Below the pieces are notes generated by a model. That model searched no databases. It saw only the letters and a program-made list of their open reading frames with translations, and was not told where the DNA came from. From CAWEDP01 sp963807925 (GTDB lineage Bacteria; Acidobacteriota; Vicinamibacteria; Vicinamibacterales; CAVVIG01), in NCBI GenBank assembly GCA_963807925.1, contig CAWEDP010000002.1, positions 3,100,001 through 3,164,000 on the forward strand: a stretch of DNA of 64,000 nucleotides. Reading direction: 5' to 3'. Made by a program: the position numbers and the translations under genes. Numbering within the stretch: position 1 is the first letter of the stretch; the number at the start of each line of letters is the position of its first letter. Below, piece after piece: positions 28,921 to 38,307 of the stretch.

Positions 28921-29556
28921 CTACAATCCTGCCCCCGGCCGGGGAAGCTTCGGCGGGCGCGCGCCGTGGACGACCGCGCCGGCGACCGGCACGTACGGGA
29001 GCTCGCGGCCTTCGGCCGCACGGCGCAGCAACAGGCCGCCGCGACTCATGTCGCCGCGGCCGACGAAATCGATCGGGAAGCGCAGGCGCGTGCCGAAGAT
29101 CGCCGCCAGCACTCCGGTGTACTTCGGCGATGCGATGCTCCCGAGCAGCACGACATCGGCCTCCGGACCGATCGCGTCCGCCAGCGCGCCGGCGCTGCGC
29201 TCGAGCGGCCGTCGATACGACGCATTGTCCGGGTGGAGGTCGGCGCCCGAGAACGCCCGGAGCGCCGCAGCGGTCACGCGCGTGTCCGGGCTGCGAAGGC
29301 CGGCGTTGGTCGTGATGATGTGCACGCCGGCGCCGACGACCGGATGCCCGGTTTCAGGCGCCGCGGCGAACCGCCGCGCGTAGGTCAGCTTGCCGCGGAA
29401 ATACAGGCCGCTGACGAACGTGAACACGTCGCCGAGCGGCGCGCCGCGTCTCGAGCGCAGCTGGGCCGCCAGCGCGAACGACGCGGTCGGCGAGAGCACC
29501 TGGTGCGCCCGCCGCCCGCCGCAATGGGCCGGCGAGAGAAGAAAGATCCGCGACAT
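28921..29556 (-). CDS. Conserved hypothetical protein, 211 aa
   Basis: Starts MSRIFLLSPAHCGGRRAHQV and looks like a soluble Rossmann-like protein. Notable segments are HIITTNAGLRSPDTRVT, FSGADLHPDNASYRRPLERS and VVLLGSIASPKYTGVL. I recognise the type as a conserved protein of unknown function and cannot assign an activity. It lies between fabH and the LigD-polymerase gene, 24 nt after fabH, so it is probably in the same transcript. Confidence 0.72.
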   Translation of the reverse strand: MSRIFLLSPAHCGGRRAHQVLSPTASFALAAQLRSRRGAPLGDVFTFVSGLYFRGKLTYARRFAAAPETGHPVVGAGVHIITTNAGLRSPDTRVTAAALRAFSGADLHPDNASYRRPLERSAGALADAIGPEADVVLLGSIASPKYTGVLAAIFGTRLRFPIDFVGRGDMSRGGLLLRRAAEGRELPYVPVAGAVVHGARPPKLPRPGAGL

Positions 29557-29580
29557 GACGCCGCCTGGACTGACTATAGA

Positions 29581-30630
29581 CTAGAACCCCCACCGGAGCA
29601 GCACCGCGCCGACGGTGAATCCGGCGCCGACCGACGCCAGCAGGACGAGGTCGCCTTTCTTCAGGTGACCGGCACACACTGCGTCGTTCAGCGCCAGCGG
29701 AATGGTGGCCGCCGTGGTGTTGCCGAACCGCTCGATGTTGATCACCACCCGGGCCGGGTCGAGCTCGAGGTTCTCGGCCGCCGCCTCGATGATCCGCTTG
29801 TTGGCCTGGTGCGAGACGAACAGATCGAGGTCGGACGGCTTGAGGCCGTTCCGGGCGAGCACCCGCCGCGCGATCTCCTCGGTCTTCCGCACGGCGAACT
29901 TGAACACGGTCCGGCCGTCCTGCTTCACGTAGTGCAGGCGCCGGTCCACCGTGTCGTGCGACGGCGGAAGCCGGCTGCCGCCGGCCGGCATGCACAGCGC
30001 GGGACCGCCGCTTCCGTCGATCTCGTGCTCGAAGTCGAGGATCTGCCCCTGGCCGTCGGCGGCGGCCGACACCACCACCGCGCCGGCGCCGTCGCCGAAC
30101 AGCACGCAGGTCGAACGATCCGTGTAGTCCATGAGACGCGACATCACGTCGGCCCCGACGACGAGCGCGTGGTCGTGTGCGCCGGTGGCGATGAACTGAC
30201 TGGCGGTGGTCAGCGAGTAGGTGAACGCGGAGCACGCGGCGCTGAGGTCGAATCCCCACGCGTTCCGCGCGCCGATCTTGTCCTGGATCAGGCACGCCGT
30301 GCTCGGAAACATCATGTCGGGCGTCACCGTGCCGACGATGATGACGCCGATGTCGTCGGGCGTGAGGCCGGCCCGCGAGATGGCTGCCAAAGCCGCCTCG
30401 GTACCGAGATCGGACGTCGCGACGGCGGGATCCGCGATGTGCCGCTCCCGGATCCCGACGCGCTGCATGATCCATTCGTCGGTCGTGTCCAGCATCTTCT
30501 CGAGATCGGCGTTGGTCAGTACTTTCGGGGGCACATAGGTGGCGAGCGACGCGACCGCCGTCGGCCGGCCGCCGGCGCGCGACGTCGTCCGGGCGCGCGC
30601 CGTGGAGGGATCCGCGTTTGTCGTCACCAC
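29581..30630 (-). CDS. fabH: Beta-ketoacyl-ACP synthase III (KAS III)
   Basis: Starts fatty-acid synthesis by condensing acetyl-CoA with malonyl-ACP. 349 residues with the catalytic Cys in DLSAACSAFTYSLTTASQ, the His in LFVSHQANKRIIEA and the Asn in NIERFGNTTAATIPLAL. An N-terminal extension of about 30 residues rich in Arg/Ala precedes VASLATYVPPKVLTN, so the true start may be internal. It overlaps ruvB by 7 nt. Confidence 0.94.
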   Translation of the reverse strand: MVTTNADPSTARARTTSRAGGRPTAVASLATYVPPKVLTNADLEKMLDTTDEWIMQRVGIRERHIADPAVATSDLGTEAALAAISRAGLTPDDIGVIIVGTVTPDMMFPSTACLIQDKIGARNAWGFDLSAACSAFTYSLTTASQFIATGAHDHALVVGADVMSRLMDYTDRSTCVLFGDGAGAVVVSAAADGQGQILDFEHEIDGSGGPALCMPAGGSRLPPSHDTVDRRLHYVKQDGRTVFKFAVRKTEEIARRVLARNGLKPSDLDLFVSHQANKRIIEAAAENLELDPARVVINIERFGNTTAATIPLALNDAVCAGHLKKGDLVLLASVGAGFTVGAVLLRWGF

Positions 30631-31643
30631 AGTCGTGAGTCCCTTCCAGGCTCGGGAAGCCCGAAGTAGCCGTACGCGCGCGGGGTCACCATGCGTCCGC
30701 GCGGCGTGCGATCCAGAAAGCCGATCTGAATCAGGAACGGCTCGTAGATGTCCTCGATCGCGTCCTTCTCCTCGCTGATCGCCGCCGCGATGGTGCTGAG
30801 GCCGACCGGACCGCCGCCGAACTTGTCGATGATCGTCCGCAACAGCTTGCGATCGATCTCGTCGAACCCGTGCTCGTCGACCTCGAGGAGCCGGAGCGCC
30901 GCGTGCGCGACCGGCAGCGTGATCGAGCCGGTCGCCCGCACCTGCGCGTAGTCGCGCACGCGGCGCAGCAGCCGGTTCGCGATGCGCGGCGTGCCGCGCG
31001 ACCGGCGCGCAATCTCGCCGGCCGCGTCGGCCTCGATCGAGACGTGCAGGATCTTCGCGGATCGCCGGACGATCTCGTCGAGATCCGCCGGCGCGTAGAA
31101 CTCCAGCCGGTGCTGGATGCCGAACCGCGAGCGCAGCGGCGAGCTCAGGAGTCCCGTGCGCGTCGTCGCGCCAATCAGGGTGAAGCGCTCCAGCCGCATC
31201 TTGACGGTCCGCGCGCTCGGGCCCTGGCCAATCACGATGTCGACCTCGTAGTCCTCGAGCGCCGGATACAGAATCTCCTCCACGGCCGGAGCCATGCGGT
31301 GGATCTCGTCGATGAACAGGACGTCGCGCGGCTCGAGGTTGGTGAGGATGCCGACCAGGTCCCCCGTCTTCTCGATCGCCGGCCCGGACGTGGCGCGGAC
31401 GGCAACGCCCATCTCGTTGGCAATCACGTACGCCAGGGTGGTCTTGCCGAGGCCGGGTGGCCCGTGCAACAGCACGTGATCCAGCGGCTCGCCCCGCTGG
31501 CGGGCCGCCGCGACGGAGACCTGCAGGTTCTCGCGGACGCGGTCCTGACCGATGTACTCGTCGAGCAGACGCGGCCGCAGGCCGGCCTCGTAATGCTCGT
31601 CCTCGTCGACCCGCGTCGCAGTGACTAGGCGGTCATCCATCAA
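30624..31643 (-). CDS. ruvB: Holliday junction helicase subunit RuvB
   Basis: AAA+ motor that drives branch migration with RuvA. 339 residues: LRPRLLDEYIGQDRVRENL, Walker A LHGPPGLGKTTLAYVIANE, Walker B DVLFIDEIHRMAP, sensor/arginine finger GATTRTGLLSSPLRSRFG and the winged helix ending LDRTPRGRMVTPRAYGYF. It is the last of the ruvC-ruvA-ruvB set. Confidence 0.97.
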   Translation of the reverse strand: MMDDRLVTATRVDEDEHYEAGLRPRLLDEYIGQDRVRENLQVSVAAARQRGEPLDHVLLHGPPGLGKTTLAYVIANEMGVAVRATSGPAIEKTGDLVGILTNLEPRDVLFIDEIHRMAPAVEEILYPALEDYEVDIVIGQGPSARTVKMRLERFTLIGATTRTGLLSSPLRSRFGIQHRLEFYAPADLDEIVRRSAKILHVSIEADAAGEIARRSRGTPRIANRLLRRVRDYAQVRATGSITLPVAHAALRLLEVDEHGFDEIDRKLLRTIIDKFGGGPVGLSTIAAAISEEKDAIEDIYEPFLIQIGFLDRTPRGRMVTPRAYGYFGLPEPGRDSRLW

Positions 31644-31682
31644 TCAGTCGTCGGTCACCGGTCGTCAGAGGTCGCGGCCGTC

Positions 31683-32273
31683 TCATTTCGCCAGCTCGCG
31701 CAGCGCCTGTTTCAACGTGAGCTCGAAGCTGCCGCCTGCGGTCGCTCTCAGCGCGGCATCGACGGCTTTTTCGGCGAGCGGCCGATGATATCCCAGGTTC
31801 ATCAGGGCCGAGAGCAGATCGTCCCGCATCGCCGGCGCCGGCGCGGCCGGTTCGGTGGCGGAGGCTTCCACGCGCGGCAGGCGGTCTCTCAAATCGACCA
31901 CGATGCGCTCGGCGGTCTTCTTCCCGACGCCGGGGATGGCCGTGAGCCGCGCCAGGTCGCCGCGCTGGATGGCCCGCACCAGGTCCGGCGGCTCGATGCC
32001 CGACAACACCGCGAGCGCCACCTTGGGTCCGATGCCGCTCACGCCGATGAGGCGCTCGAAGACATCCTGCTCGAGCGCCGTCGCAAAGCCGTACAGCAGC
32101 AGCGCGTCTTCGCGTACGTGCGTGTGAATCCGCAGCGCAATCCGGCTCCCCGGATCGCCGAGGCCGTAGAAGGTCGAGAGCGGCACCGAGACGTCGTAGC
32201 CGACACCCCCGACGTCCACGATCAGGCGATTCGGGTGCTTTTCGAAGATCGTGCCGCAGAGCCGGGCGATCAC
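31683..32273 (-). CDS. ruvA: Holliday junction branch migration protein RuvA
   Basis: 196 residues. The N-terminal OB fold (MIARLCGTIFEKHPNRLIVD) is followed by tandem helix-hairpin-helix motifs (LIGVSGIGPKVALAVLSGI and LTAIPGVGKKTAERIVVDL). A C-terminal domain that contacts RuvB (LMNLGYHRPLAEKAVDAAL) completes it. It binds the four-way junction as a tetramer. Confidence 0.96.
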   Translation of the reverse strand: MIARLCGTIFEKHPNRLIVDVGGVGYDVSVPLSTFYGLGDPGSRIALRIHTHVREDALLLYGFATALEQDVFERLIGVSGIGPKVALAVLSGIEPPDLVRAIQRGDLARLTAIPGVGKKTAERIVVDLRDRLPRVEASATEPAAPAPAMRDDLLSALMNLGYHRPLAEKAVDAALRATAGGSFELTLKQALRELAK

Positions 32274-32312
32274 CGGTGCGGTCCCCGACCTCCGCCGCCC
32301 TGCATCACGCCG

Positions 32313-32861
32313 CTACCCTCTCGGCGCCGGCCGGTACTGGCGCCAGCTCGTGATCGTGACGTGGCGCCGGGGCGGGACCCCGAGACGCGCCGGGCGCTGC
32401 GAGTGCAGGTGACAGATCGCAACGGCCAGCGCATCGGCGGCGTCATGCGGCGAGGGCACCGCCGGCAGGTCCAGGATGAGCTTGATCATCTGCTGCACCT
32501 GCGGCTTCTCGGCGCGGCCGTACCCGACCACCGCCCGCTTGACTTCGGCCGGCGTGTACTCGGCGACCGGCAGACCGGCCTCGACCGCCGCGAGCATGGC
32601 GACGCCGCGCGCGTGTCCCAGCTTGAGCGCGCTGCGCACGTTGGCTGCGAAAAACAGGCTCTCGATGGCGACGCAGTCGGGCTGGCAGTCGGCGATGAGC
32701 GCCGTCAGGCGCCGATGGATTGCGAGCAGGCGGTTGGGAAACGTGGTGGAGACGGGGCTCGAAATCGCGCCGCAGACGAGCATCTGGTGGCGGAAGCCGT
32801 CACTCTCGACGCAGCCGTACCCGGTGCGCTCCGAGCCGGGATCGATCCCGAAGATCCTCAC
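32313..32861 (-). CDS. ruvC: Holliday junction resolvase RuvC
   Basis: 182 residues: MRIFGIDPGSERTGYGCVE carries the first catalytic Asp, VAIESLFFAANVRSALKLG the second acidic residue, and SPHDAADALAVAICHLHS the final Asp pair. It cuts the junctions moved by RuvAB. The start overlaps yebC by 4 nt. Confidence 0.97.
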   Translation of the reverse strand: MRIFGIDPGSERTGYGCVESDGFRHQMLVCGAISSPVSTTFPNRLLAIHRRLTALIADCQPDCVAIESLFFAANVRSALKLGHARGVAMLAAVEAGLPVAEYTPAEVKRAVVGYGRAEKPQVQQMIKLILDLPAVPSPHDAADALAVAICHLHSQRPARLGVPPRRHVTITSWRQYRPAPRG

Positions 32862-33607
32862 GCGAGCGACGCCTCGATCTCCTTCTCGGCGATGTTGAAG
32901 TTCGACCAGACGTGCTGCACGTCGTCGTGGTCCTCGAGGGCTTCCATCAGCTTCAACATCTGCTGCGCCGGCTTGCCTTCGAGCTTGACGTAATTCTGCG
33001 GAATCATGGAGACCTGCGCCGTCGCCGGATCGACGCCGAGCTGTTTCACCGCCTCGTGCACCGCGGAGAACGCCTCGGGCGCGCTGAAGACTTCCCAGTT
33101 GTCCTCGTCGTCGGTGAGATCGTCGGCGCCGGCGTCGAGCACCGCGCTCATCAGCTGCTCTTCATCGGCCTTCGCCTTCTCGACGACGATGTAGCCCTTC
33201 TTGCTGAACATCCAGGCGACTGCGTTGGCGGCGGCCAGATTCCCGCCGTGCTTCTCGAGCAGGTGCCGCAGCTCGCCGACCGTTCGATTCTTGTTGTCGG
33301 TCAGGACGTCGACGATCAGCGCGGCGCCTCCGGGACCGTAGCCCTGGTACTGCGCTTCCTCGTAGGAAACACCCGGCTCTTCCCCTGTCCCGCGGCGGAT
33401 GGCCCGCTTGATGTTCTCGGCGGGCATGTTGCTCTGCTTCGCCTCCGCGATGATCGTGCGCAGCCGCGGGTTCATGTCGGGGTCGCCGCCGCCGGCGCGC
33501 GCCGCGACGGTGAGCTCCTTGATGAGACGCGTGAAGATCTTGCCGCGCTTGGCGTCGGCCGCCCCTTTCTTGTGCTTGATGGAATGCCACTTTGAATGGC
33601 CGGACAT
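32858..33607 (-). CDS. yebC: YebC/PmpR family regulator
   Basis: 249 residues starting MSGHSKWHSIKHKKGAADAK, the invariant family N-terminus. It includes ENIKRAIRRGTGE and YQGYGPGGAALIVDVLTDNK. Family members are described as transcription regulators or as translation factors that relieve ribosome stalling. It is the first gene of the yebC-ruvCAB-fabH run, which is a common order. Confidence 0.96.
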   Translation of the reverse strand: MSGHSKWHSIKHKKGAADAKRGKIFTRLIKELTVAARAGGGDPDMNPRLRTIIAEAKQSNMPAENIKRAIRRGTGEEPGVSYEEAQYQGYGPGGAALIVDVLTDNKNRTVGELRHLLEKHGGNLAAANAVAWMFSKKGYIVVEKAKADEEQLMSAVLDAGADDLTDDEDNWEVFSAPEAFSAVHEAVKQLGVDPATAQVSMIPQNYVKLEGKPAQQMLKLMEALEDHDDVQHVWSNFNIAEKEIEASLA

Positions 33608-33650
33608 GGCAGAACTCCAGGAAAATCAACTAATTCGGCGAGAAATGTTA

Positions 33651-34520
33651 TCACACGGCGCGCGCCAGGATGATCCAGACGTCCGATCGTTGGTCCCACG
33701 CGCGGCCCCGGTAGTCGCCGAGGACGGCATGCAGCGCGAAGCCCGCGCGCTCCAGCCGCTGCGTCATCTGGCGCACCGACAGGGTGCGGAAGCGCAGTTG
33801 GAACCGGTGCTCGCGCCGGGCTCCGGCGCGCCGCTCGACATACCGTTGGACGAAGGTCGTCAGATGCCGCCGCGGATCCTGCCGCACCGATTCAATCAGC
33901 GTCAGGTGCGAGCCGGCGGCGGCGCGGCCGCGCAGCTGCACGCGGTTGTCGTACTCGCGCCAGTTGGGCACGTCGGGCACCAGATCGATCCCGAAGGTGC
34001 CGCCCGGCGTCAGGACGCGGCGGACCGACGCGAGCGTCGAGCGCAGATCCCGATCGGCGAGCAGCGACTGCAGGACCCCGTACGGGGCGAGCACGAGCGA
34101 GAACTGGCGGCTGGCGAAGGGGAGCGCCCGGATGTCGCCGCGCACGAAGACCACCGGACGCGCGCCGCGAGCGGCGCTGCGGCGCCGGCGCACCGCGCGC
34201 TGCAGCATGGCGGCGGATCGATCGATGCCGACGAGATCCACGCCAGCCTTCGCGAGCGGCAGCGACACGCGTCCCGTTCCACAGCCCAGCTCGAGCACCG
34301 GACCCGCGGCGCGGAGGGCGACCCGCCGCCAGAACGCCACGTCGCGGCGGCCGACGGTGCGCGCGTTCTCCCAATCGTAGAACGGCGCGTACTGGTCCCA
34401 GCCTTCCCAGCCCTGGGGATGGCGGCCCCGGGAGCGTCGATTCGAGGACGACGCGACACGCCGTCGAGACACGCTGCAGAATAATCCGGAATGCTCGACC
34501 CCGCGTTCTCGATTCCCCAT
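33651..34520 (-). CDS. SAM-dependent class I methyltransferase
   Basis: 289 residues from the ATG at 34520. The first 35 or so residues are Arg/Ser-rich and may not be translated. The methyltransferase fold starts at WDQYAPFYDWENARTVGRRD. Motif I VLELGCGTGRVSLPLAKAG, acidic loop VGIDRSAAML, FVRGDIRALPF and a post-motif region LAPYGVLQSLL are clear. The substrate is unknown. It diverges from the PLP gene at 34554. Confidence 0.88.
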   Translation of the reverse strand: MGNRERGVEHSGLFCSVSRRRVASSSNRRSRGRHPQGWEGWDQYAPFYDWENARTVGRRDVAFWRRVALRAAGPVLELGCGTGRVSLPLAKAGVDLVGIDRSAAMLQRAVRRRRSAARGARPVVFVRGDIRALPFASRQFSLVLAPYGVLQSLLADRDLRSTLASVRRVLTPGGTFGIDLVPDVPNWREYDNRVQLRGRAAAGSHLTLIESVRQDPRRHLTTFVQRYVERRAGARREHRFQLRFRTLSVRQMTQRLERAGFALHAVLGDYRGRAWDQRSDVWIILARAV

Positions 34521-34541
34521 GCCCAGCACCCGGGCCCCCGC

Positions 34542-34547
34542 TAGAAT
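34542..34547 (+). promoter_or_regulatory. -10 box of the PLP-enzyme gene
   Basis: TAGAAT ends 6 nt before the GTG start at 34554, so the transcript would start at or next to the start codon. No clear -35 box is seen. Confidence 0.45.
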
Positions 34548-34553
34548 CACCGC

Positions 34554-35738
34554 GTGGACGACGTCGCACGATGGCGCGAGGAATTTCCGATCCTCGCGTC
34601 GACGGTCTACCTGATCAACAACTCGCTCGGCGCGATGCCGCGCCGGACGGCCGATCACCTCGCCGAATATGCGCGCACGTGGGCCACGCGCGGCGTCCGC
34701 GCGTGGGAGGAGGGGTGGTGGGAGATGCCGCTCGAGATCGGCAACCGCGTCGCGGCCGTGATCGGCGCGCCTGCCGATTCGGTGAGCATGCACGAGAACG
34801 TCACGACCGCGCACATGATTGCGCTGTCCACCGTCGAGCCGACCGCATCGAAGCGGCGGCTGGTGTGCACCGCCATGGACTTTCCGTCGATGCTTCACCT
34901 CTTTCGCGGCCAGCAGGCGCGCGGGTTCGAGCTGACCATCACGCCGGCCGACGACACGCTGTCGGTCGCCACCGAACGACTGATCGCCGCGATCGACGAC
35001 TCGACCGCCGTCGTCGCCTTCTCCCACGTGCTGTTTCGCACGTCGACCATCATGGACGTGGCGGCGATCGTCGAACGCGCCCACCGGGTCGGCGCGACGG
35101 TCGTCCTCGACGTCTACCAGTCGGCCGGCGTGGTGCCGCTCGAGGTCGGGGCGCTTGGGGTCGATTTCGCCGCGGGCGGCTGCCTCAAATGGCTCTGCGG
35201 CGGCCCGGGGAATGCCTTTCTGTACACGCGCCCGGATCTGCTGGACACCGTGCGACCGTCGCTGACCGGCTGGCTCGCGCACCGTGCGCCCTTCGAGTTC
35301 TCGACCGATCCGCTGGAGCCGCGACACGATGCGATGCGCATGATGAACGGCACGCCCTGCATTCCGGCGTACTACGCGGCGCTGGCGGGACTCGAGATCA
35401 TCAGCCAGGTCGGCGTGCCCGCGATTCGGGGCCGCTCAGCGATGCTGACCGCCCGCCTGCTCGCGCTCGTCGATGCGTACGGCTTCTCGTCGATGTCGCC
35501 GAGGCCGCCGGAGCGGCTGGCCGGCACGGTCGCCGTCGACGTCCCCGACGCCCTGGCCGTCTCGCGGACGCTCAAGGCGCGCGGCTTCATCGTGGACTAC
35601 CGCCCGCCGGTCGGCATTCGCATCTCGCCGCACTTCTACAACACGACGGACGAAGTGGATCGCATCATGGCGGAGATTGACGAAATCGTGCGGACGGGGC
35701 GCTACGAGCGGGGACCGCGCACCTCGCTGGTGACATGA
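34554..35738 (+). CDS. Aminotransferase class V / kynureninase-like PLP enzyme
   Basis: 394 residues from GTG. It is a fold-type I PLP enzyme with the PLP-binding Asp in VVLDVYQSAGVVPLEV and the Schiff-base Lys in AAGGCLKWLCGGPGNAFLY, the layout found in kynureninases and related class V enzymes. The C-terminal RTLKARGFIVDYRPPVGIRI is also kynureninase-like. No other tryptophan-catabolism gene lies nearby, so the substrate is left open. Confidence 0.87.
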   Translation: MDDVARWREEFPILASTVYLINNSLGAMPRRTADHLAEYARTWATRGVRAWEEGWWEMPLEIGNRVAAVIGAPADSVSMHENVTTAHMIALSTVEPTASKRRLVCTAMDFPSMLHLFRGQQARGFELTITPADDTLSVATERLIAAIDDSTAVVAFSHVLFRTSTIMDVAAIVERAHRVGATVVLDVYQSAGVVPLEVGALGVDFAAGGCLKWLCGGPGNAFLYTRPDLLDTVRPSLTGWLAHRAPFEFSTDPLEPRHDAMRMMNGTPCIPAYYAALAGLEIISQVGVPAIRGRSAMLTARLLALVDAYGFSSMSPRPPERLAGTVAVDVPDALAVSRTLKARGFIVDYRPPVGIRISPHFYNTTDEVDRIMAEIDEIVRTGRYERGPRTSLVT

Positions 35739-35757
35739 GGCGGTCTCAGGTGCCGCC

Positions 35758-36852
35758 TCAGGGCGCGGAATCGCCGCATCGGCGGCCAGCGATTTCGTCC
35801 CGTTTCTTCCTGAACGCCGCCACCCAGTCCTCGACGCTCCCGTTCGAGACGCGGCCGTTGTCCGCCACGCCGCGGCGGGAGAAGCGCGCCACGGTGAACA
35901 GATCCCGCAACTGCCGATCGGAGAGTCGCGCGAGCAGGCCGGCGAGAAACCGGCGGCCCGCCTCCGAGATGACCGGGTTCTCGAGCGTCCCGGTCAGCGA
36001 CGGGTGCAGGTTGGCGACGCAGCCTTCGCCCTCGAGCCAGATCGGCGTCGTCGCCCACCGGACGAAATTGACGCTCCCGACGTCGTCGTCGTTGAGCCAG
36101 TGCGCTTCGCCGAACGTCAAGCCGACGTCGTGGATGAACATGAACGGCTGCCGGCAGTCGTCGGTCCGCTTCACGGCCCGCTGGTGATCATCGAGACAGA
36201 CGAGGCGCTGCTGCTCCGGCTTGTTGTCGGTGTGCTGCAGAAACGCGGCGAGCAGCAGCAGCGCGTCGAGATGCGCGCCCGGCGCGCCGCCGGCTGCCGC
36301 GTCGATCGCGTCCAGTTCGGGCCACGCCCAGCCTTCGGTGTCGGCGGTCTGGATTTCGCGCCCGGGCGCCCGGCGCTCGATCGCGGCGATCTCGAACCGG
36401 ATCGCGTCCCGGCCCACCGGCGTACCGCCGCGCATGTCGCCGGGGCAATGGCGGCAGATCACCTGAACCGGGTAGACCCGATCGGCGCCGAACCCGAGCG
36501 CCCAGAGCAGGCGCGTGGCGGCGACGCTCGCGTACGCCTCGCCGTTGGCGACGCCGTATCTCACCTTGAGTTTCTCGCCGTTGGCCCGGCAGAGGAATTT
36601 CGGCGAGTGCCCCGACATCGACCTGTCCACGTAGTCGCAGGTCACGGTGGCATCGGGCGCGAACGAGCCGGCACCCTGCGGACCGGCCCTGAGATCCAGC
36701 GATGCGGTGTCGATCGGCATCCAGACGTGCGCGCGTCTGAGAAGCGCCACACGCAGCTCTGACGAGACCGTGTCGGCGGCCCCGACGCTCGAGGCGACCG
36801 TCAAGGTGGCGCACGCGATCAGCACGACCTTGAGCGTCGCGATTCGACGCAT
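35758..36852 (-). CDS. Exported protein with kinase-like motif order, function unknown
   Basis: 364 residues from MRRIATLKVVLIACATL, a Sec signal peptide cleaved near GAA. No named family is recognised with confidence. The motif order resembles atypical (HipA/PI4K/FAM20-like) kinases: a Lys pair at 94/96 in GEKLKVRYG, a Glu at 105, a catalytic-loop-like HTDNKPEQQ at 207-215 and FIHDVGLTFGE at 239-249. Several Cys (CRHCPGD) could form disulfides. The kinase idea is an inference from these motifs only. Confidence 0.75.
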   Translation of the reverse strand: MRRIATLKVVLIACATLTVASSVGAADTVSSELRVALLRRAHVWMPIDTASLDLRAGPQGAGSFAPDATVTCDYVDRSMSGHSPKFLCRANGEKLKVRYGVANGEAYASVAATRLLWALGFGADRVYPVQVICRHCPGDMRGGTPVGRDAIRFEIAAIERRAPGREIQTADTEGWAWPELDAIDAAAGGAPGAHLDALLLLAAFLQHTDNKPEQQRLVCLDDHQRAVKRTDDCRQPFMFIHDVGLTFGEAHWLNDDDVGSVNFVRWATTPIWLEGEGCVANLHPSLTGTLENPVISEAGRRFLAGLLARLSDRQLRDLFTVARFSRRGVADNGRVSNGSVEDWVAAFRKKRDEIAGRRCGDSAP

Positions 36853-36901
36853 CGCGCCCGCGCCGGTGCAAGAACAACTCCAGAGGGTCGTGACGCAGGG
36901 G

Positions 36902-37612
36902 CTAGTCCGACACCGCGAGCTCACCCGGCACGATCCGACGAGTTCGGGGCAGCCGGCCGAGACGGGCCAGGTTGCCGACGAACGCGAGGATGGCCAGGAA
37001 CACGACAAGCTTGATCGAGTCGGCCAGACGCGTCTGCGGCAGGACCTTCCACAGCAGCCAGAGCGCCGGCTGAGCCCAGCAGACCGCCCACACGGATCCG
37101 TAGAAGTAGCGCCGTTCGTGCCCTTCCCCCTTGGTCGACGCTTTCACACGCGGCAACTGGCCGGCAAACCCGAGGATCCAGACGGCTCCGGCCATCCAGA
37201 AGTACGCGGTGCCGTAGATCTGCTTCAGGTGCCACTGCCCCGTCACGATCGCCACGACGAGGCCGGTGACATTCAGCACGGCGAACGTGATCACCTCGCT
37301 CCACGCGAAGGTGTAGCAGACGCGCCGATAGAGCGGGTTCGGACGATCCTCGGTGAAGCGGATGATGTAGGGCGTCGGCTCGACGCCCGGCAGCCGTCCC
37401 CTCAGGCCGGCGATCCCGGTGCCGACGAGCACCACGCCCAACCACCACGCCATCGATCGGTCGAACCCGCGCTCGAACAGATCGAAGGTGAGCGGACCCG
37501 GCGCGATGAAGAACACGAAGATCCAGATCGGCCAGTGACTGAACCGGTAGTACAGCTTGTTCCGGTCGCGAATCTTCCGCTGCGATGCGTACTCGACAGG
37601 AATCGCTGCCAC
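36902..37612 (-). CDS. Multi-pass membrane protein of unknown function
   Basis: 236 residues with about five to six membrane helices, including WIFVFFIAPGPLTFDLF, WWLGVVLVGTGIAGL and VITFAVLNVTGLVVAIVTG. A conserved-looking loop RFTEDRPNPLYRRVCYTFAW lies between them. The open frame runs back into the thermonuclease region. The GTG at 37612 is preferred because a GAGG ribosome site (in TGAGGAC, overlapping the nuclease stop) lies about 10 nt before it. The family is unknown. Confidence 0.7.
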   Translation of the reverse strand: MAAIPVEYASQRKIRDRNKLYYRFSHWPIWIFVFFIAPGPLTFDLFERGFDRSMAWWLGVVLVGTGIAGLRGRLPGVEPTPYIIRFTEDRPNPLYRRVCYTFAWSEVITFAVLNVTGLVVAIVTGQWHLKQIYGTAYFWMAGAVWILGFAGQLPRVKASTKGEGHERRYFYGSVWAVCWAQPALWLLWKVLPQTRLADSIKLVVFLAILAFVGNLARLGRLPRTRRIVPGELAVSD

Positions 37613-37626
37613 GAAGAGACTGGTCC

Positions 37627-38239
37627 TCAGGACGTTTGGCGCCGGCGGCGTTTGCCGCCCGAAGCCTTCTGCCGCTTCGGCGGCGTGGAGTTGGCAGTAT
37701 AGCGGCCGCCCGGCTTGCGCGCCACCGCCGATCGTCCGCGCGTGTCGGTGTCGAAGGGAACCGCGGGCATCGCGCCCCACATGCCGCGCCGGAACCCCCG
37801 CGCCTCCCGCTCGGCCTGTTGCAGCTCGGCGAGCCGTGCCAGCGGCAGCCTGGCACTGATTCGCGCCAGCCCCTCGCGCACCAGCACCGCGTTCACGAAG
37901 ACGCCGTCGTCGCGGAGCACGTAGGCGAGACGCCGGTTGTACGCGTCGCGATCCTCCCGATCCTGCTCGAGCCGCACGTACCGATGCAGTACCGAGCGCG
38001 CGCAGGCGTTCGCGCGCCTCGCGCGCGAAGGGGGCGGGGGTATCGAACCCTCTTCCGATTTCCGGCGCGTCGATGCCGAGCAGGCGCACCCGCCCCACGG
38101 TCACCACGTCGATGGTGTCGCCGTCCACGACGGCGCGGACCACGAGCGGCTCGGATCGTGTCGGGCCGACAACGGCGTGAGTGGCTGCAACCGCCACCAG
38201 AACAGGCACTGGCAGAAACGGCATCGCGCGACCTCCCAT
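37627..38239 (-). pseudogene. Thermonuclease-family (SNase-like) protein, frameshifted
   Basis: The N-terminal part encodes a signal peptide and the SNase core VVDGDTIDVVTVGRVRLLGI-DAPEIGRG. The frame is lost in the GC repeat at about 37994-38003. The next frame continues LHRYVRLEQDREDRDAYNRR-LAYVLRDDGVFV (with the Arg/Glu active-site pattern) to a stop at 37627, followed by an Arg/Lys-rich tail KRQKASGGKRRRRQTS. The corrected product of about 200 residues would be a secreted nuclease. Ignoring the break gives a spurious 445-codon nuclease-membrane fusion. Confidence 0.78.
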
Positions 38240-38307
38240 GGAAGGAGTTACGGGGATCGCGAATGTGCTGCGGCAAACGCCGCGCCAGAGCAGGTGGGGA
38301 CGTTCCG

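Noticed and set aside
36902..38239. A 445-codon open frame that would fuse a thermonuclease to a membrane protein
   Set aside because: The middle is a nonsense reading of the nuclease gene. The real nuclease frame continues to a stop at 37627 and the membrane protein has its own ribosome site and GTG at 37612.
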